Of a stretch of DNA of 64,000 nucleotides, positions 53,720 through 62,299 are shown piece after piece. Position 1 is the first letter of the stretch, and every line of letters starts with the position of its first letter. The DNA comes from an uncultured Eubacteriales bacterium. GTDB taxonomy: Bacteria; Bacillota; Clostridia; Oscillospirales; Oscillospiraceae. The DNA lies in contig URDJ01000002.1 in assembly GCA_900546615.1 (NCBI GenBank), forward strand, positions 62,001 through 126,000. The letters are read 5' to 3'. The translations under genes were made by a program, and so were the position numbers. The notes under the pieces were generated by a model. That model was given only the letters and a program-made list of their open reading frames with translations, did not search any database and was not told the origin of the DNA.

Positions 53720-54327
53720 CAGTGCATCTTCCTCAAAAACGACAGCCTGTGCGCCGGGCAGGGGCCCAGCTCGCGTATCGCTGCATAGTGAGCCGCCGTG
53801 CCGTAGCCCTTGTGCTTTGCAAAGCCGTAGCCGGGGTACTGCGCATCCAACTCGTACATCAGCCTGTCCCTCGTGACCTTAGCCATTATGCTCGCAGCCG
53901 CAATGTCCGCACACTTTCCGTCGCCGCCGACGATACAGCGGGTATCATACTCCACGCCCTTCGCCCTGTTGCCGTCTATGAGCGCCAGCTCCGGCACGAT
54001 GCCAAGTTCCTCGATGGCCCGGTTCATGGCCAGATACGTAGCGCCGAGGATGTTGAGCGTCTCGATCTCCTCCACGCTGGCAAACGCGACGGCCCAGTGT
54101 ATGGCCTTTTCCTTTATATCATCATAGAGGCGCCCGCGCCGCCGCTCCGAGAGCTTCTTCGAGTCGTTGAGACCATCTATGACGATGCCCCTCGGCAGCA
54201 TGACTGCCGCCGCGCAGACCGGCCCCGCCAGAGGGCCGCGCCCGGCCTCGTCCACGCCGCAGAGAGTGATTATGCCGCTGTCGTACAGCTCATTCTCGAG
54301 CTGCCATAGGTCGATATCAGGCTTCAT
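53719..54327 (-). CDS. rnhB: Ribonuclease HII
   Basis: A 202-residue RNase H that removes ribonucleotides from DNA. The catalytic GVDEAGRGPLAGPV (about 24-37) and the later ALIDGN and ASIMAKVTRD motifs are present. It overlaps ylqF by 11 bp and its RBS (GGAGGCG) lies within that gene. Confidence 0.96.
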   Translation of the reverse strand: MKPDIDLWQLENELYDSGIITLCGVDEAGRGPLAGPVCAAAVMLPRGIVIDGLNDSKKLSERRRGRLYDDIKEKAIHWAVAFASVEEIETLNILGATYLAMNRAIEELGIVPELALIDGNRAKGVEYDTRCIVGGDGKCADIAAASIMAKVTRDRLMYELDAQYPGYGFAKHKGYGTAAHYAAIRELGPCPAHRLSFLRKMH

Positions 54328-55195
54328 CCGGCGCCTCCAGAGTCATCCGGCCCAGCTTGCCGCCTCGAAACTCATCGAGAAGCACGGCGCTCATGCGCTC
54401 CGTGTCGTACTCGCCCCTGCCTGCGAGGAAACCGCGCTTTTTCGCCGCGGCCTCGAGCAGCTGCCAGCCCGCTTCACCATCCTCGTCAGTGAGCTTGTAG
54501 CGCGCGTTCACTGCCTCCGGGTACAGCCGACGAAGCCTTATAAGCAGGTTCGCCGCGAGCGTTTCCCTATCTAACACGTCGTCCTTCACCGCGCCCGTGA
54601 CGGCCAGCAGCTCGCCGACCTCCTGCGAGTCGAAGCGCGGCCACAGTATGCCCGGCGTGTCCAGCAGCTCGAGTCCGCGGTCCACGCTTATCCACTGCCT
54701 GCCGCGTGTCACGCCCGGCCTGTCGGACACCGCTGCCGCCTTTTTGCCCGCGACCTTATTTATAAATGTGGACTTGCCCACGTTCGGTATGCCCAGTACC
54801 ATGACCCGCAGCGGCCGGGTGGCCTGTCCCTTAGCGGCGTAGGCGGCGAGTTTTTCCTTTAAGAGTGCCCGCACGGCGTTCGGGAAATTTTGAACGCCCC
54901 TGCCGCTTTTGCTGTCCGTCTCGAGCACATCCAGCCCTGCTGCCCTGAAGTGCGCGCGCCACCTCGCAGTCATGGCGGGGTCGGCGAGGTCTACGCGGTT
55001 TAGTATGACGAGCCTCGGCTTTCCCCCGGCCAGCCGGTCTATGTCCGGGTTGCGGCTCGCCGAGGGTATCCGCGCGTCAAGAAGCTCGCAAACGGCGTCC
55101 ACGAGCTTCACGTTTTCCTCTATCATCCGCCCGGCCTTGGTCATGTGGCCGGGGAACCACTGGATATTCAGTTTTTCAAGCCCGCTGTCTGTCAT
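54317..55195 (-). CDS. ylqF: Ribosome biogenesis GTPase YlqF/RbgA
   Basis: A 292-residue circularly permuted GTPase for late 50S assembly. G4 (NRVD, about 62-65) precedes G1 (GIPNVGKST, about 133-141) and G3 (DTPGILWP, about 178-185). IQWFPGHMTKAGRMI is the family N-terminus. NRVD in place of NKxD is a minor variant. The start overlaps the lepB stop as ATGA. Confidence 0.95.
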   Translation of the reverse strand: MTDSGLEKLNIQWFPGHMTKAGRMIEENVKLVDAVCELLDARIPSASRNPDIDRLAGGKPRLVILNRVDLADPAMTARWRAHFRAAGLDVLETDSKSGRGVQNFPNAVRALLKEKLAAYAAKGQATRPLRVMVLGIPNVGKSTFINKVAGKKAAAVSDRPGVTRGRQWISVDRGLELLDTPGILWPRFDSQEVGELLAVTGAVKDDVLDRETLAANLLIRLRRLYPEAVNARYKLTDEDGEAGWQLLEAAAKKRGFLAGRGEYDTERMSAVLLDEFRGGKLGRMTLEAPDEA

Positions 55196-55755
55196 CCGTC
55201 GTAATCGCTCCCGAAGTTCTTAAGCGGGAACACGGTGAAATACACCTTTCCCATGATGCAGCGCGTATCCACCATACCTATCGAGGTCGTGCGGCTGTCG
55301 GTCGAGGCGTTGCGGTTGTCGCCCATGACGAACACGCAGCCCTCGGGCACCTCCACGGGGCCGATGAAATTCTCAGGGTCGTTCGTCGGCTCCGCGATAT
55401 ACGGCTCGTCCAGCGCCTCGCCGTCAACGTACACTATGCCCTGCTCGAAATCTATGTCCACCGTCTGGCCCTCGACCGCTATGATGCGCTTCACCAGTGG
55501 TTCCTCGCGGTACTCGTCCTTCCTGAACACGATGATGTCGCCCTGTTTCGGCGTGTAGAACAGGTTCGAGACGATTATCTTGTCCCCGTTCTCCAACGTC
55601 GGGTACATCGAGCTGCCCACGACGTCCACGAGCCGCACGATGAACGAGAAAAACAGCACGCAGATGACGATAGCCATGACTATGCACTGCAGCCAGTCAT
55701 ATATATCCGAGCGCACCGAACGCACCGGGCTTTCCTTCTTCACGTTTTCATTCAT
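55192..55755 (-). CDS. lepB: Signal peptidase I
   Basis: A 187-residue membrane protease that removes Sec signal peptides. One N-terminal helix (about 22-42) is followed by the catalytic Ser49 in GSSMYPTL and Lys near 88 in LVKRIIAV; GDNRNASTDSR is box E. It has its own promoter and heads lepB-ylqF-rnhB-yraN. Confidence 0.96.
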   Translation of the reverse strand: MNENVKKESPVRSVRSDIYDWLQCIVMAIVICVLFFSFIVRLVDVVGSSMYPTLENGDKIIVSNLFYTPKQGDIIVFRKDEYREEPLVKRIIAVEGQTVDIDFEQGIVYVDGEALDEPYIAEPTNDPENFIGPVEVPEGCVFVMGDNRNASTDSRTTSIGMVDTRCIMGKVYFTVFPLKNFGSDYDG

Positions 55756-55791
55756 AGTCTGGCATCAACTCCTGAATTCTGCTAAATAAGC

Positions 55792-55820
55792 ATTATACCT
55801 TTCTTCTCCCATTCTGGCAA
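55792..55820 (-). promoter_or_regulatory. Sigma-A promoter of lepB
   Basis: Minus-strand TTGCCA (55815-55820), 17-base spacer and perfect TATAAT (55792-55797), 37 bp before the start codon. Confidence 0.8.
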
Positions 55821-55857
55821 CTGTTATTCTCAAGTCCCTCAAAATACGCCGGACTTG

Positions 55858-55887
55858 TTGCGCCGACTCGGCAATGGATGGTATACT
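55858..55887 (+). promoter_or_regulatory. Possible promoter of the orphan lipoprotein
   Basis: TTGCGC (55858-55863), 18-base spacer and TATACT (55882-55887) lie 32 bp before the start codon. The -35 match is weak. Confidence 0.35.
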
Positions 55888-55919
55888 CAGGTCAAGATAA
55901 TGCGTTGCGGAGGACTGCC

Positions 55920-58178
55920 ATGCGAAAGCTGAGCGCATACATCTCCATACTGATAGCTGCGGCCCTGCTGCTCTCCGGCTGCGGTGCCGTGAGCGATGAA
56001 CCCGACCAGGACGCCCAGCAAGGTGAGATGGTCTGGGACTGTGAGTTTTTCAGCGAGGGCGCGCCCTCATACGCAGGCGCGGTCAGCGTCTGCGGCGAGG
56101 GTTTCGTGTTCAGCAGCAGCTCTGATGACAGTCCCTCGCTCTGGCTCTGCGACGCCGAGTCCGGCGAGTTCCGGCAGCTGGACAGCTATGGGCCGCCCGC
56201 GCCCATCGAGGGCGCAGAGGATCACGGCTGCGTCATTCTCGCACTCAGCCCCGTGCAGGGCGGCGGTTTCCTTGTCGCGGAACAGGTCGTTGGTATGCGT
56301 GACGGCGAGATGCTGACTGAGCGCTGCCTGCGCATCCTTGACGAGACCGGCATGGCGCTCGGCTCCATCGACCTCACGGCGGCTGACGCGGCAGCGGCCG
56401 CTGCTCTCGACGCTGGCGGCGGGGCCTACTACTCGCGCAGCATCACCAACATCGGCGCGGGGTCGGACGGCGAGGTGCTGCTGATCTACGGCGGTTCGGC
56501 GCTCGTGCTCGTCGACACCTCCGGCCAGCTGCTGTTCTGCGAGGCGGCCGACACCTTTATCCCGGCCCCGGCGAGGCTCGCGGACGGCCGCTATGGATTT
56601 CTCGCCAACGGCATAGGCGGCGTTGTACTCCGTGTCTTCGACTTCGAGAGGCGCGAGTTTCTTGACGACATTCTCCTGCCCACGGGCAACACTCAGTTTT
56701 ACCCCGGCGGCGGAGACTTCGACCTCAGCTACATAAGCGCCTCCTGTGCCTGCGGCCTCGACCTCGAGACCGGCGAGGAGGTGCAGCTCGCCTCGCTCGT
56801 TAACTGCGGTGTGAACCAGGACAGGCTGATAAGCATGTTCACAGGCTCGGACGGCACGGTGAACTGCCTGCTGCGCGGCGAGGGAGGCACAGCTGAGCTC
56901 GCCCGCATCGAGCAGATACCCGCCTCCGAGCAGTCCGATGTCATCACCCTCACTCTCGCCTGCATGGGCCTCAGCCAGACGCTCAGGCAGGACATACTCG
57001 AGTTCAACCGCGCGAACAGCGGTGTGAAGATCGAGGTGAGGGATTACGAGCAGTACTCCGAAAGCCCTGGCGACGGCGTGGGCCTCACCGTTCTGAACAC
57101 TGAGATAATCAGCGGCGACGTGCCCGATATCTTCGTCGCGGACAGCCTGCCCATAGCGCAGTACGGTGCGCGCGGCCTGCTGTGCGACCTGTATGGGCTT
57201 ATCGACTCCGACGCCGAACTCTCACGGGCGGATTTCTTTGAGAATGTTCTGGACGCCTTCGCCGTGGACGGGAAGCTCTATTCCATAGCGCCGGGCTTTG
57301 AGGTCATGAGCCTTGTGGGAAATCCCGGCGTGCTGGGCCCGGAGATGGGCTGGACTCTGGATGAACTGCTCGCCGTGCTCGATGCGCAGCCCGAGGCGGA
57401 GCTGCCCTTCGGCTCGGGCATGTCGCGCGACTATATGCTGCGCACGGCGCTTTCCATGACGATGGACGAGTATGTGGACTGGCAAAGCGGCGAGTGCCGC
57501 TTTGACGGCGCGGAATTCCGCGCGCTGGTGGAGTTCTGCGCCAGGCTGCCTGCCAGACCAACGGCTCATATCGGGGATTATGCGGAGCCGTTCACGAGCG
57601 GCGAGCAGCTGCTGCTGGACGTGCGCATGGGCGATTTCGTGCACTGGCGGCTGTACGAGACGCTGTTCGGCGGTGAGCTGGTGTACAAAGGCTGGCCTTC
57701 TTCCGACCGCGCGGGCAACGTGGCGGCCGCAGTTGGCGACAGTCTGAGCATCAGCGCGGCCTGCGAGGACGTAGACGCCGCGTGGAGCTTCGTGCGCAGC
57801 AGGCTCCTGAGCGATTACTTCGACGGCGAACGTGCGCGGTATTACCCCCTTAATCGCGAGGCCTACGGGATGTTTGAGGCCGAAGCGATGGAGGCGGAGT
57901 ACGTCACCGACCCCGAGACGGGCGAGCAAGAAGAGGTGTCGCAGGGCGGCGTCAGCATCAACGGCTTCGGTGTGGACGTCTACGCCATGACGGAGACGGA
58001 GGCGCAGGCCCTGCGCGAGCTGATCGGCTCCGTGAAGCGCTCAATAAATGAAGACGATGTCATTCTCGACGCGGTGAGCGATGAATGCTCTGCATACTTC
58101 TCCGGCGCCCGGAGCCTCGACGAAACCGTGGCGCTCATACAGGACAGGGTGTCCACGTATGTGAACGAGCAGCGGTAG
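55920..58178 (+). CDS. Orphan solute-binding-like lipoprotein with an N-terminal propeller-like region
   Basis: A 752-residue lipoprotein (lipobox LLSGCG; start ATG 55920 after GGAGG). Residues about 30-350 contain repeated short beta blades (SLWLCDAESGEFRQL, LVDTSGQLLF) resembling a beta propeller. Residues about 360-740 resemble family 1 extracellular solute-binding proteins: an opening LTLACMG, EFNRANSGVKIEVRDY, PDIFVADSLPIAQYGARGLL and a C-terminal helical part. No permease or ATPase lies beside it. It sits between rplS and lepB, which usually adjoin. A binding or sensing role is inference. Confidence 0.8.
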   Translation: MRKLSAYISILIAAALLLSGCGAVSDEPDQDAQQGEMVWDCEFFSEGAPSYAGAVSVCGEGFVFSSSSDDSPSLWLCDAESGEFRQLDSYGPPAPIEGAEDHGCVILALSPVQGGGFLVAEQVVGMRDGEMLTERCLRILDETGMALGSIDLTAADAAAAAALDAGGGAYYSRSITNIGAGSDGEVLLIYGGSALVLVDTSGQLLFCEAADTFIPAPARLADGRYGFLANGIGGVVLRVFDFERREFLDDILLPTGNTQFYPGGGDFDLSYISASCACGLDLETGEEVQLASLVNCGVNQDRLISMFTGSDGTVNCLLRGEGGTAELARIEQIPASEQSDVITLTLACMGLSQTLRQDILEFNRANSGVKIEVRDYEQYSESPGDGVGLTVLNTEIISGDVPDIFVADSLPIAQYGARGLLCDLYGLIDSDAELSRADFFENVLDAFAVDGKLYSIAPGFEVMSLVGNPGVLGPEMGWTLDELLAVLDAQPEAELPFGSGMSRDYMLRTALSMTMDEYVDWQSGECRFDGAEFRALVEFCARLPARPTAHIGDYAEPFTSGEQLLLDVRMGDFVHWRLYETLFGGELVYKGWPSSDRAGNVAAAVGDSLSISAACEDVDAAWSFVRSRLLSDYFDGERARYYPLNREAYGMFEAEAMEAEYVTDPETGEQEEVSQGGVSINGFGVDVYAMTETEAQALRELIGSVKRSINEDDVILDAVSDECSAYFSGARSLDETVALIQDRVSTYVNEQR

Positions 58179-58202
58179 CTCACAAGGTACCGTTTAAACA
58201 AG

Positions 58203-58251
58203 TATGCCACCCCGTTTCCTTGGCCTTTGCCCAAAGAAACGGGGTGGCATA
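58203..58251. repeat. Hairpin repeat, copy A
   Basis: A 16-bp perfect stem (58203-58218 with 58236-58251, outer arm TATGCCACCCCGTTTC) continues after one mismatch with TTGG/CCAA around a seven-base loop. It lies 24 bp after the orphan lipoprotein gene. A decayed relative is at 9799-9848. It may end transcription, but no T-run follows on either strand. Confidence 0.85.
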
Positions 58252-58273
58252 TCCTGCGAAAAGCGATATGTAA

Positions 58274-58528
58274 TCAAGCCCTCGCATCATTAACACATTT
58301 TACAGCCAGCTCGTAATCGCTCTTTTTGACATAGACCTTGTAGAAATTATCCAGAGCCGCGACCTGGCCGAGGCTGCCTCGATGGCTCCTCTCGCCGAAC
58401 TGGGATGAGCGACCGAAGGCTTTCGCATAGTACTCTATCCCGGCGGCGTCAAGCGCCGCGCTCACTTTCGCGTACTGCTCCATCGACTGTGTGACAAACA
58501 GCTCCTGCCTGTTGAATACGGTTATCAT
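58274..58528 (-). CDS. Small conserved-looking protein, DUF2007-like, function unknown
   Basis: An 84-residue protein starting at ATG 58528 after GAGGAGAAG. The pattern of a beta strand (ITVFNRQELFVT), a helix, GIEYYAK, and a closing YKVYVKKSDYELAV resembles DUF2007-type signal-transducing domains, which is a weak structural guess. It has its own promoter and lies between the rplS terminator and the hairpin repeat. Confidence 0.65.
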   Translation of the reverse strand: MITVFNRQELFVTQSMEQYAKVSAALDAAGIEYYAKAFGRSSQFGERSHRGSLGQVAALDNFYKVYVKKSDYELAVKCVNDARA

Positions 58529-58558
58529 TTCTATCTTCTCCTCGCCAATATTGCGCCC

Positions 58559-58587
58559 AGTTTACCCCATATCCAATCTCCCGTCAA
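58559..58587 (-). promoter_or_regulatory. Promoter of the 84-aa gene
   Basis: Minus-strand TTGACG (58582-58587), 17-base spacer and TAAACT (58559-58564). It begins just past the rplS terminator. Confidence 0.6.
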
Positions 58588-58591
58588 CAGC

Positions 58592-58622
58592 AAAAAGCCC
58601 GCTGCTCGTGCAGCGGGCTTTT
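58592..58622 (-). terminator. rplS terminator
   Basis: A perfect 13-bp stem (core GCCCGCTGC) with a four-base loop has T-runs on both sides, 16 bp past the rplS stop. Confidence 0.93.
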
Positions 58623-58637
58623 GCTTCGCTTCTTGGC

Positions 58638-58979
58638 TCAGATGCGCTCCTTGACCTTCGCCTTCTTGCCCACGCGGTCGCGCAGGTAGTACAGCTTCGC
58701 GCGGCGGACTTTGCCGCGGCGGATCGTCTCAACGGAGACGATGGTGGGAGAATGCACCGGGAAGACCTTCTCGCAGCCTACGCCGTAGCTGATGCGGCGG
58801 ACGGTGATGGTCTCATTGATGCCGCCGTGCTTCTTGGCAATGATGGTGCCGTCGAACGCCTGGTTGCGCACGCGGTTGCCTTCCTTGACACGCACGGTCA
58901 CGCGGACGGTGTCGCCCACGTTCATCTGGGGAAGCTCGGGCTTCATGTACTGCTCGGTCAGAGTCTTGACCAGATCCAT
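58638..58979 (-). CDS. rplS: 50S ribosomal protein L19
   Basis: A 113-residue ribosomal protein at the 30S-50S interface. [18 protein letters not shown], the [18 protein letters not shown] segment and [16 protein letters not shown] are diagnostic. The start ATG 58979 follows AAAGAGGG; the longer open frame runs through the leader. It is a single-gene unit with its own promoter and terminator. Confidence 0.97.
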   Translation of the reverse strand: MDLVKTLTEQYMKPELPQMNVGDTVRVTVRVKEGNRVRNQAFDGTIIAKKHGGINETITVRRISYGVGCEKVFPVHSPTIVSVETIRRGKVRRAKLYYLRDRVGKKAKVKERI

Positions 58980-59076
58980 TGTTATCCCTCTTTCGATACG
59001 GACGTTCGTGCCCGGCGGCTTTCCCGTTCCGGCAGAGGACCATCCTGATTCCATGCGCTCTCGCGCAAGCCATAGT

Positions 59077-59105
59077 ATATTAGCATATTCCCTCGCACAT
59101 TGCAA
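59077..59105 (-). promoter_or_regulatory. Promoter of rplS
   Basis: Minus-strand TTGCAA (59100-59105), 17-base spacer and TAATAT (59077-59082). It implies a leader of about 90 bases before the rplS ATG. Confidence 0.6.
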
Positions 59106-59120
59106 GGGCTTTTTTGCGAT

Positions 59121-59552
59121 TTATTCGACTATTCCCACCTTGTCCCCGGCTTTTATCGTGCCTTCTTCTACGACTACGGTGAAAATGCCCTCGCGCGGCA
59201 TGACGCAGTCGCCGACTTGCTTGCGGATAGCGCAGTCCATGTGGCACTCCTTGCCTATCTGCGTCACCTCGAGCAGCGCCTCTCCCACCCGGAGCTTTGT
59301 GCCGATGGGCAGCTTGTAGAGCGTGATGCCCTCCGTCAAAATGTTCTCCGCGAACGCGCCGGCCGGGATATCCGGCAGTATGTGGCGCAGCTTGTCCACG
59401 CTCTCCGTGCCGAGCAGACTTATCTGCCTGTGCCAGTCGCCTGCGTGGGCGTCGCCCTCTATCCCGTGCTTGATTTTGACGTGTATTTCCGGTACCTCAT
59501 GTTTCATGGTGCCCTTGCGCTCGCTTATGCACACCGCCTTGACCTCAGCCAT
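59121..59552 (-). CDS. MOSC domain protein
   Basis: A 143-residue stand-alone MOSC domain. It has [11 protein letters not shown] near residue 28, FAENILTEG, and the Cys-bearing [14 protein letters not shown] domains handle molybdenum cofactor or sulfur transfer. It overlaps moaC by 8 bp and ends the operon, matching a Moco role. Confidence 0.92.
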   Translation of the reverse strand: MAEVKAVCISERKGTMKHEVPEIHVKIKHGIEGDAHAGDWHRQISLLGTESVDKLRHILPDIPAGAFAENILTEGITLYKLPIGTKLRVGEALLEVTQIGKECHMDCAIRKQVGDCVMPREGIFTVVVEEGTIKAGDKVGIVE

Positions 59553-60033
59553 TTTCCTTGTCCTCCCTCTTATATTCGCCCGACTTGCCGCCGGATTTAT
59601 AGAGCAGACATATGTCGCCTATCCTGATATCCCGCTGTACCGCCTTGCACATGTCGTACACTGTCAGCGCCGCGACGCTCGCCGCCGTCAGCGCCTCCAT
59701 CTCGACCCCGGTCTCGCCGGTGCAGCCCACCTCGGCCATGATGGTTATTGTGCTCTTTTCCGAGTCCAGCTCAAAACTGATGTCCGCAGAGGTTATAGCT
59801 ATCGGGTGGCACATGGGTATGAGCTCCGAGTTCTTCTTCGCCGCCATGATGCCCGCGACCTGGGCCACCGCCAGCACGTCGCCCTTCTTCATGCCGCCGT
59901 GGCACACGAGGCGGAAGGTCTCCGGCGCGAGGTATACGCGCGACATCGCCCGCGCGATGCGCTTCGTCCTCGGCTTCTCGCCGACGTCCACCATGTGCGC
60001 CCGGCCCTCGTCGTTAAAGTGCGTTAGCTCCAT
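59545..60033 (-). CDS. moaC: Cyclic pyranopterin monophosphate synthase MoaC
   Basis: A 162-residue enzyme that completes the first step of molybdenum cofactor synthesis. [27 protein letters not shown] and [24 protein letters not shown] are the conserved segments. It lies three bases after moaA. Confidence 0.97.
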   Translation of the reverse strand: MELTHFNDEGRAHMVDVGEKPRTKRIARAMSRVYLAPETFRLVCHGGMKKGDVLAVAQVAGIMAAKKNSELIPMCHPIAITSADISFELDSEKSTITIMAEVGCTGETGVEMEALTAASVAALTVYDMCKAVQRDIRIGDICLLYKSGGKSGEYKREDKENG

Positions 60034-60036
60034 ATC

Positions 60037-60981
60037 TCAGCCTCCAATCCTGCTCATGCCCCTGAGGCTCTCGCTCGGCGACACGGCGCTCAGGTGGTGC
60101 CGCATCGGCTTTGCGCAGATGCCCTCTCTTATCTTTGCGTCCAGCTCCGCGCCGTGCAGGCCGCGCAGCTCTATCTCCTGCGCCGAGTGCAGGCAGGGCT
60201 TGAGCCGCCCGTCCGGCGTTATCCTTATCCGGTTGCACTCCGGGCAGAAGTGCGAGCTGAGCGGACTTATCAGCCCCACCCGGCCCTTCGCGTTCGGCAG
60301 CGTATACAGCCGCGCCACGCCCGATGAGCCGCAGGGCGTAAGCTCCGGCACGGCCTCGAGCACGCTCGAATTTTCTATGAACCGCTCCTTCGGCCAGTGC
60401 GCGCACTCGCCTATCGGCATCAGCTCAATGAACCTCACCTCTACCGGCAGCTCGCGTGTCAGGGCAACGAGCCTCGGTATCTCAGCGTCAGTTCCCCCGC
60501 CTATGAGCACGGCGTTTATCTTCACAGTCTCGAAGTTGTCTAGCGCCGCCTTAAGGCCCGCGACGGCGTCATCGACGCTGCCTATCCTTGTCAGCTCGCG
60601 GTACAGCTCCGGCGAGAGCGTGTCGAGGCTGATATTGACCCGCCTCAGCCCTGCGCGTCTCAGCTCCGCGGCCATCTTGGGCAGCAGCAGGCCGTTCGTG
60701 GTCATACAGACCTCCTCGACGCCCGGGGCAGCCGCCGTGCGCGCGCAGATATCCACGATACCGCGCCGCACAAGCGGTTCCCCGCCCGTGAGCCGTATCT
60801 TCCGTATCCCGCAGCGGCCCGCCGACTGCGCGATCTCCTCGAGCTCATCCACAGTCAGCACGTCCTCGTGCCGCCGCTTTTCCACCCCGCCCGCCGGCAT
60901 ACAGTAAACGCAGCGCAGGTTGCACAAATCCGTAACCGACAGGCGCAGGTAGCTTATATCTCTGCCGTATCCGTCTCTCAT
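60037..60981 (-). CDS. moaA: GTP 3',8-cyclase MoaA
   Basis: A 314-residue radical-SAM enzyme that converts GTP to 3',8-cyclo-GTP for molybdenum cofactor. The N-terminal cluster motif is CNLRCVYC. The C-terminal cluster lies in CPECNRIRITPDGRLKPC. The essential terminal Gly-Gly is present. Its start overlaps the acetyltransferase stop as ATGA. Confidence 0.97.
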   Translation of the reverse strand: MRDGYGRDISYLRLSVTDLCNLRCVYCMPAGGVEKRRHEDVLTVDELEEIAQSAGRCGIRKIRLTGGEPLVRRGIVDICARTAAAPGVEEVCMTTNGLLLPKMAAELRRAGLRRVNISLDTLSPELYRELTRIGSVDDAVAGLKAALDNFETVKINAVLIGGGTDAEIPRLVALTRELPVEVRFIELMPIGECAHWPKERFIENSSVLEAVPELTPCGSSGVARLYTLPNAKGRVGLISPLSSHFCPECNRIRITPDGRLKPCLHSAQEIELRGLHGAELDAKIREGICAKPMRHHLSAVSPSESLRGMSRIGG

Positions 60982-61643
60982 CTCATCTCTCTCCCGCCGA
61001 AGTCCGAGCCGCTCAGCCCGTCCAGCGTCTGCCTCAGTTCGTCAATGAACCGGCAGGCGTGGTAGCCGTCACAGGCGGCGTGGTGTACCTGTATGGCCAG
61101 CGGCAGCGTGAAGCGCCCGTCGCGCTCCGTGTATTTCCCGAATGTAAAGGTTGGGAGCAGGAAGCCCCAGCCCTTGCTGAGATTCAGATTGAAGCCCTCA
61201 AAGCTCTCCCACGGCAGCATCGAGGCGTAATATATGTTCTGAGGCGTGTCCGGCTGCGGCTCAAAGCCCTCGACAGCGCCCCAGCGCTCGAGGTCGCGGC
61301 TGTATGCCGCGTAGTACTCCGTCGGGTCCTCCATATACGGCGTCCAGAGGCAGGAGAAAGTCTCCGTGTCCTTGTGAAACACCGTGTAGCTCGTGTGCAG
61401 CACGTCCCAGACGCCCGGGCGGCCCTCGGCGTCCAGCGACATGCGGAATTCCTCGTGCCTGTTCGCGACCTTGCCGCATGCATAGAGAAGCGCGGGGTAT
61501 ACTTTCGCTCCGCTCTGCACGAGCCGCGTCACGTCCAGCTGCACCGTCATGCTCCAGGTGCAGGGCGTGTTCGTGAGGTATTGGCGGAAGTGCTCGCGTC
61601 TTGGCCAGCTCTCCATGTCAATGAGCCTGAAGCCCGCCGTCAT
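60978..61643 (-). CDS. Chloramphenicol acetyltransferase-like protein
   Basis: A 221-residue protein of the CAT family (PF00302). The active-site box QVHHAACDGYH (about 187-197, catalytic His) and the chloramphenicol-site segment LPWESFEGFNLNL are both present, and the length equals type-A CATs. It lies inside a molybdenum-cofactor operon, coupled by ATGA overlaps on both sides. Some chromosomal CAT-like proteins do not confer resistance, so activity is not assured. GC content looks like the neighbours. Confidence 0.85.
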   Translation of the reverse strand: MTAGFRLIDMESWPRREHFRQYLTNTPCTWSMTVQLDVTRLVQSGAKVYPALLYACGKVANRHEEFRMSLDAEGRPGVWDVLHTSYTVFHKDTETFSCLWTPYMEDPTEYYAAYSRDLERWGAVEGFEPQPDTPQNIYYASMLPWESFEGFNLNLSKGWGFLLPTFTFGKYTERDGRFTLPLAIQVHHAACDGYHACRFIDELRQTLDGLSGSDFGGREMR

Positions 61644-62299
61644 CTGAACACCTCCATGTCGGCGTCAAAGGTCTCGATGCGCGTGAAGCGGGCAAAATCC
61701 GGCGCAAGCTCCGGCGCGTGCTCGCGCAGGGACGCCGCGAGCAGCTCGGGGTTCACCGTCGGCTCCTGCGCCGAAACGAGGCAGCCGAGCCGCACAAGCC
61801 CCGGCTCCGCCGACCACTCGAGCCCGCGTATGTGCGGCGCGAGGTCAAACTCGCCCTCTCCCCTCTTTGTCCGGCGCGTGACCTTCACTTCCGCCGAGGC
61901 AAAATACGCCTCAAGCGACGGTAGCAGCGCCGCCGCGTCGCGCGCGTCGTAGTCGAGTTCGCAGCTCATGCGCAGCCATTTTATCTGCGCCGCCTTGCGC
62001 TCCGGCTCGTATGCCTCGAGGAATCGAACGCCCTCGGGCGACACGGCGTTGAGCGTTTCCGGCAGCGCTGCGAGGTCGACTTCCCTTGTGACGCGGAAGT
62101 CCATGAGCTCGCATACGCTCGCCATGCCCACCGACAAAGGCAGGCAGATGGAGATGAGCGCGTGGGGGTTGAAGCCCTCGCTGTACTTTATCGGCGTGCC
62201 CGCACGCAGGAAAATGCGCTGCACTACCCGCATGAGGTCGAGGTGGGAGATGTACACGGCCTTGCCGGTCTTCTGGAATCTCAGTCTCAGCTTATCCAT
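61640..62299 (-). CDS. TIGR03936/DUF2344 radical-SAM partner protein
   Basis: A 219-residue protein with RLRFQKTGKAVYISHLDLMRVVQR and YSEGFNPHALIS, characteristic of DUF2344. It is nearly always encoded next to the TIGR03960 radical-SAM protein, or fused to it, and is thought to work on RNA or ribosomes. The start ATG 62299 overlaps that gene by 8 bp. Confidence 0.92.
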   Translation of the reverse strand: MDKLRLRFQKTGKAVYISHLDLMRVVQRIFLRAGTPIKYSEGFNPHALISICLPLSVGMASVCELMDFRVTREVDLAALPETLNAVSPEGVRFLEAYEPERKAAQIKWLRMSCELDYDARDAAALLPSLEAYFASAEVKVTRRTKRGEGEFDLAPHIRGLEWSAEPGLVRLGCLVSAQEPTVNPELLAASLREHAPELAPDFARFTRIETFDADMEVFR

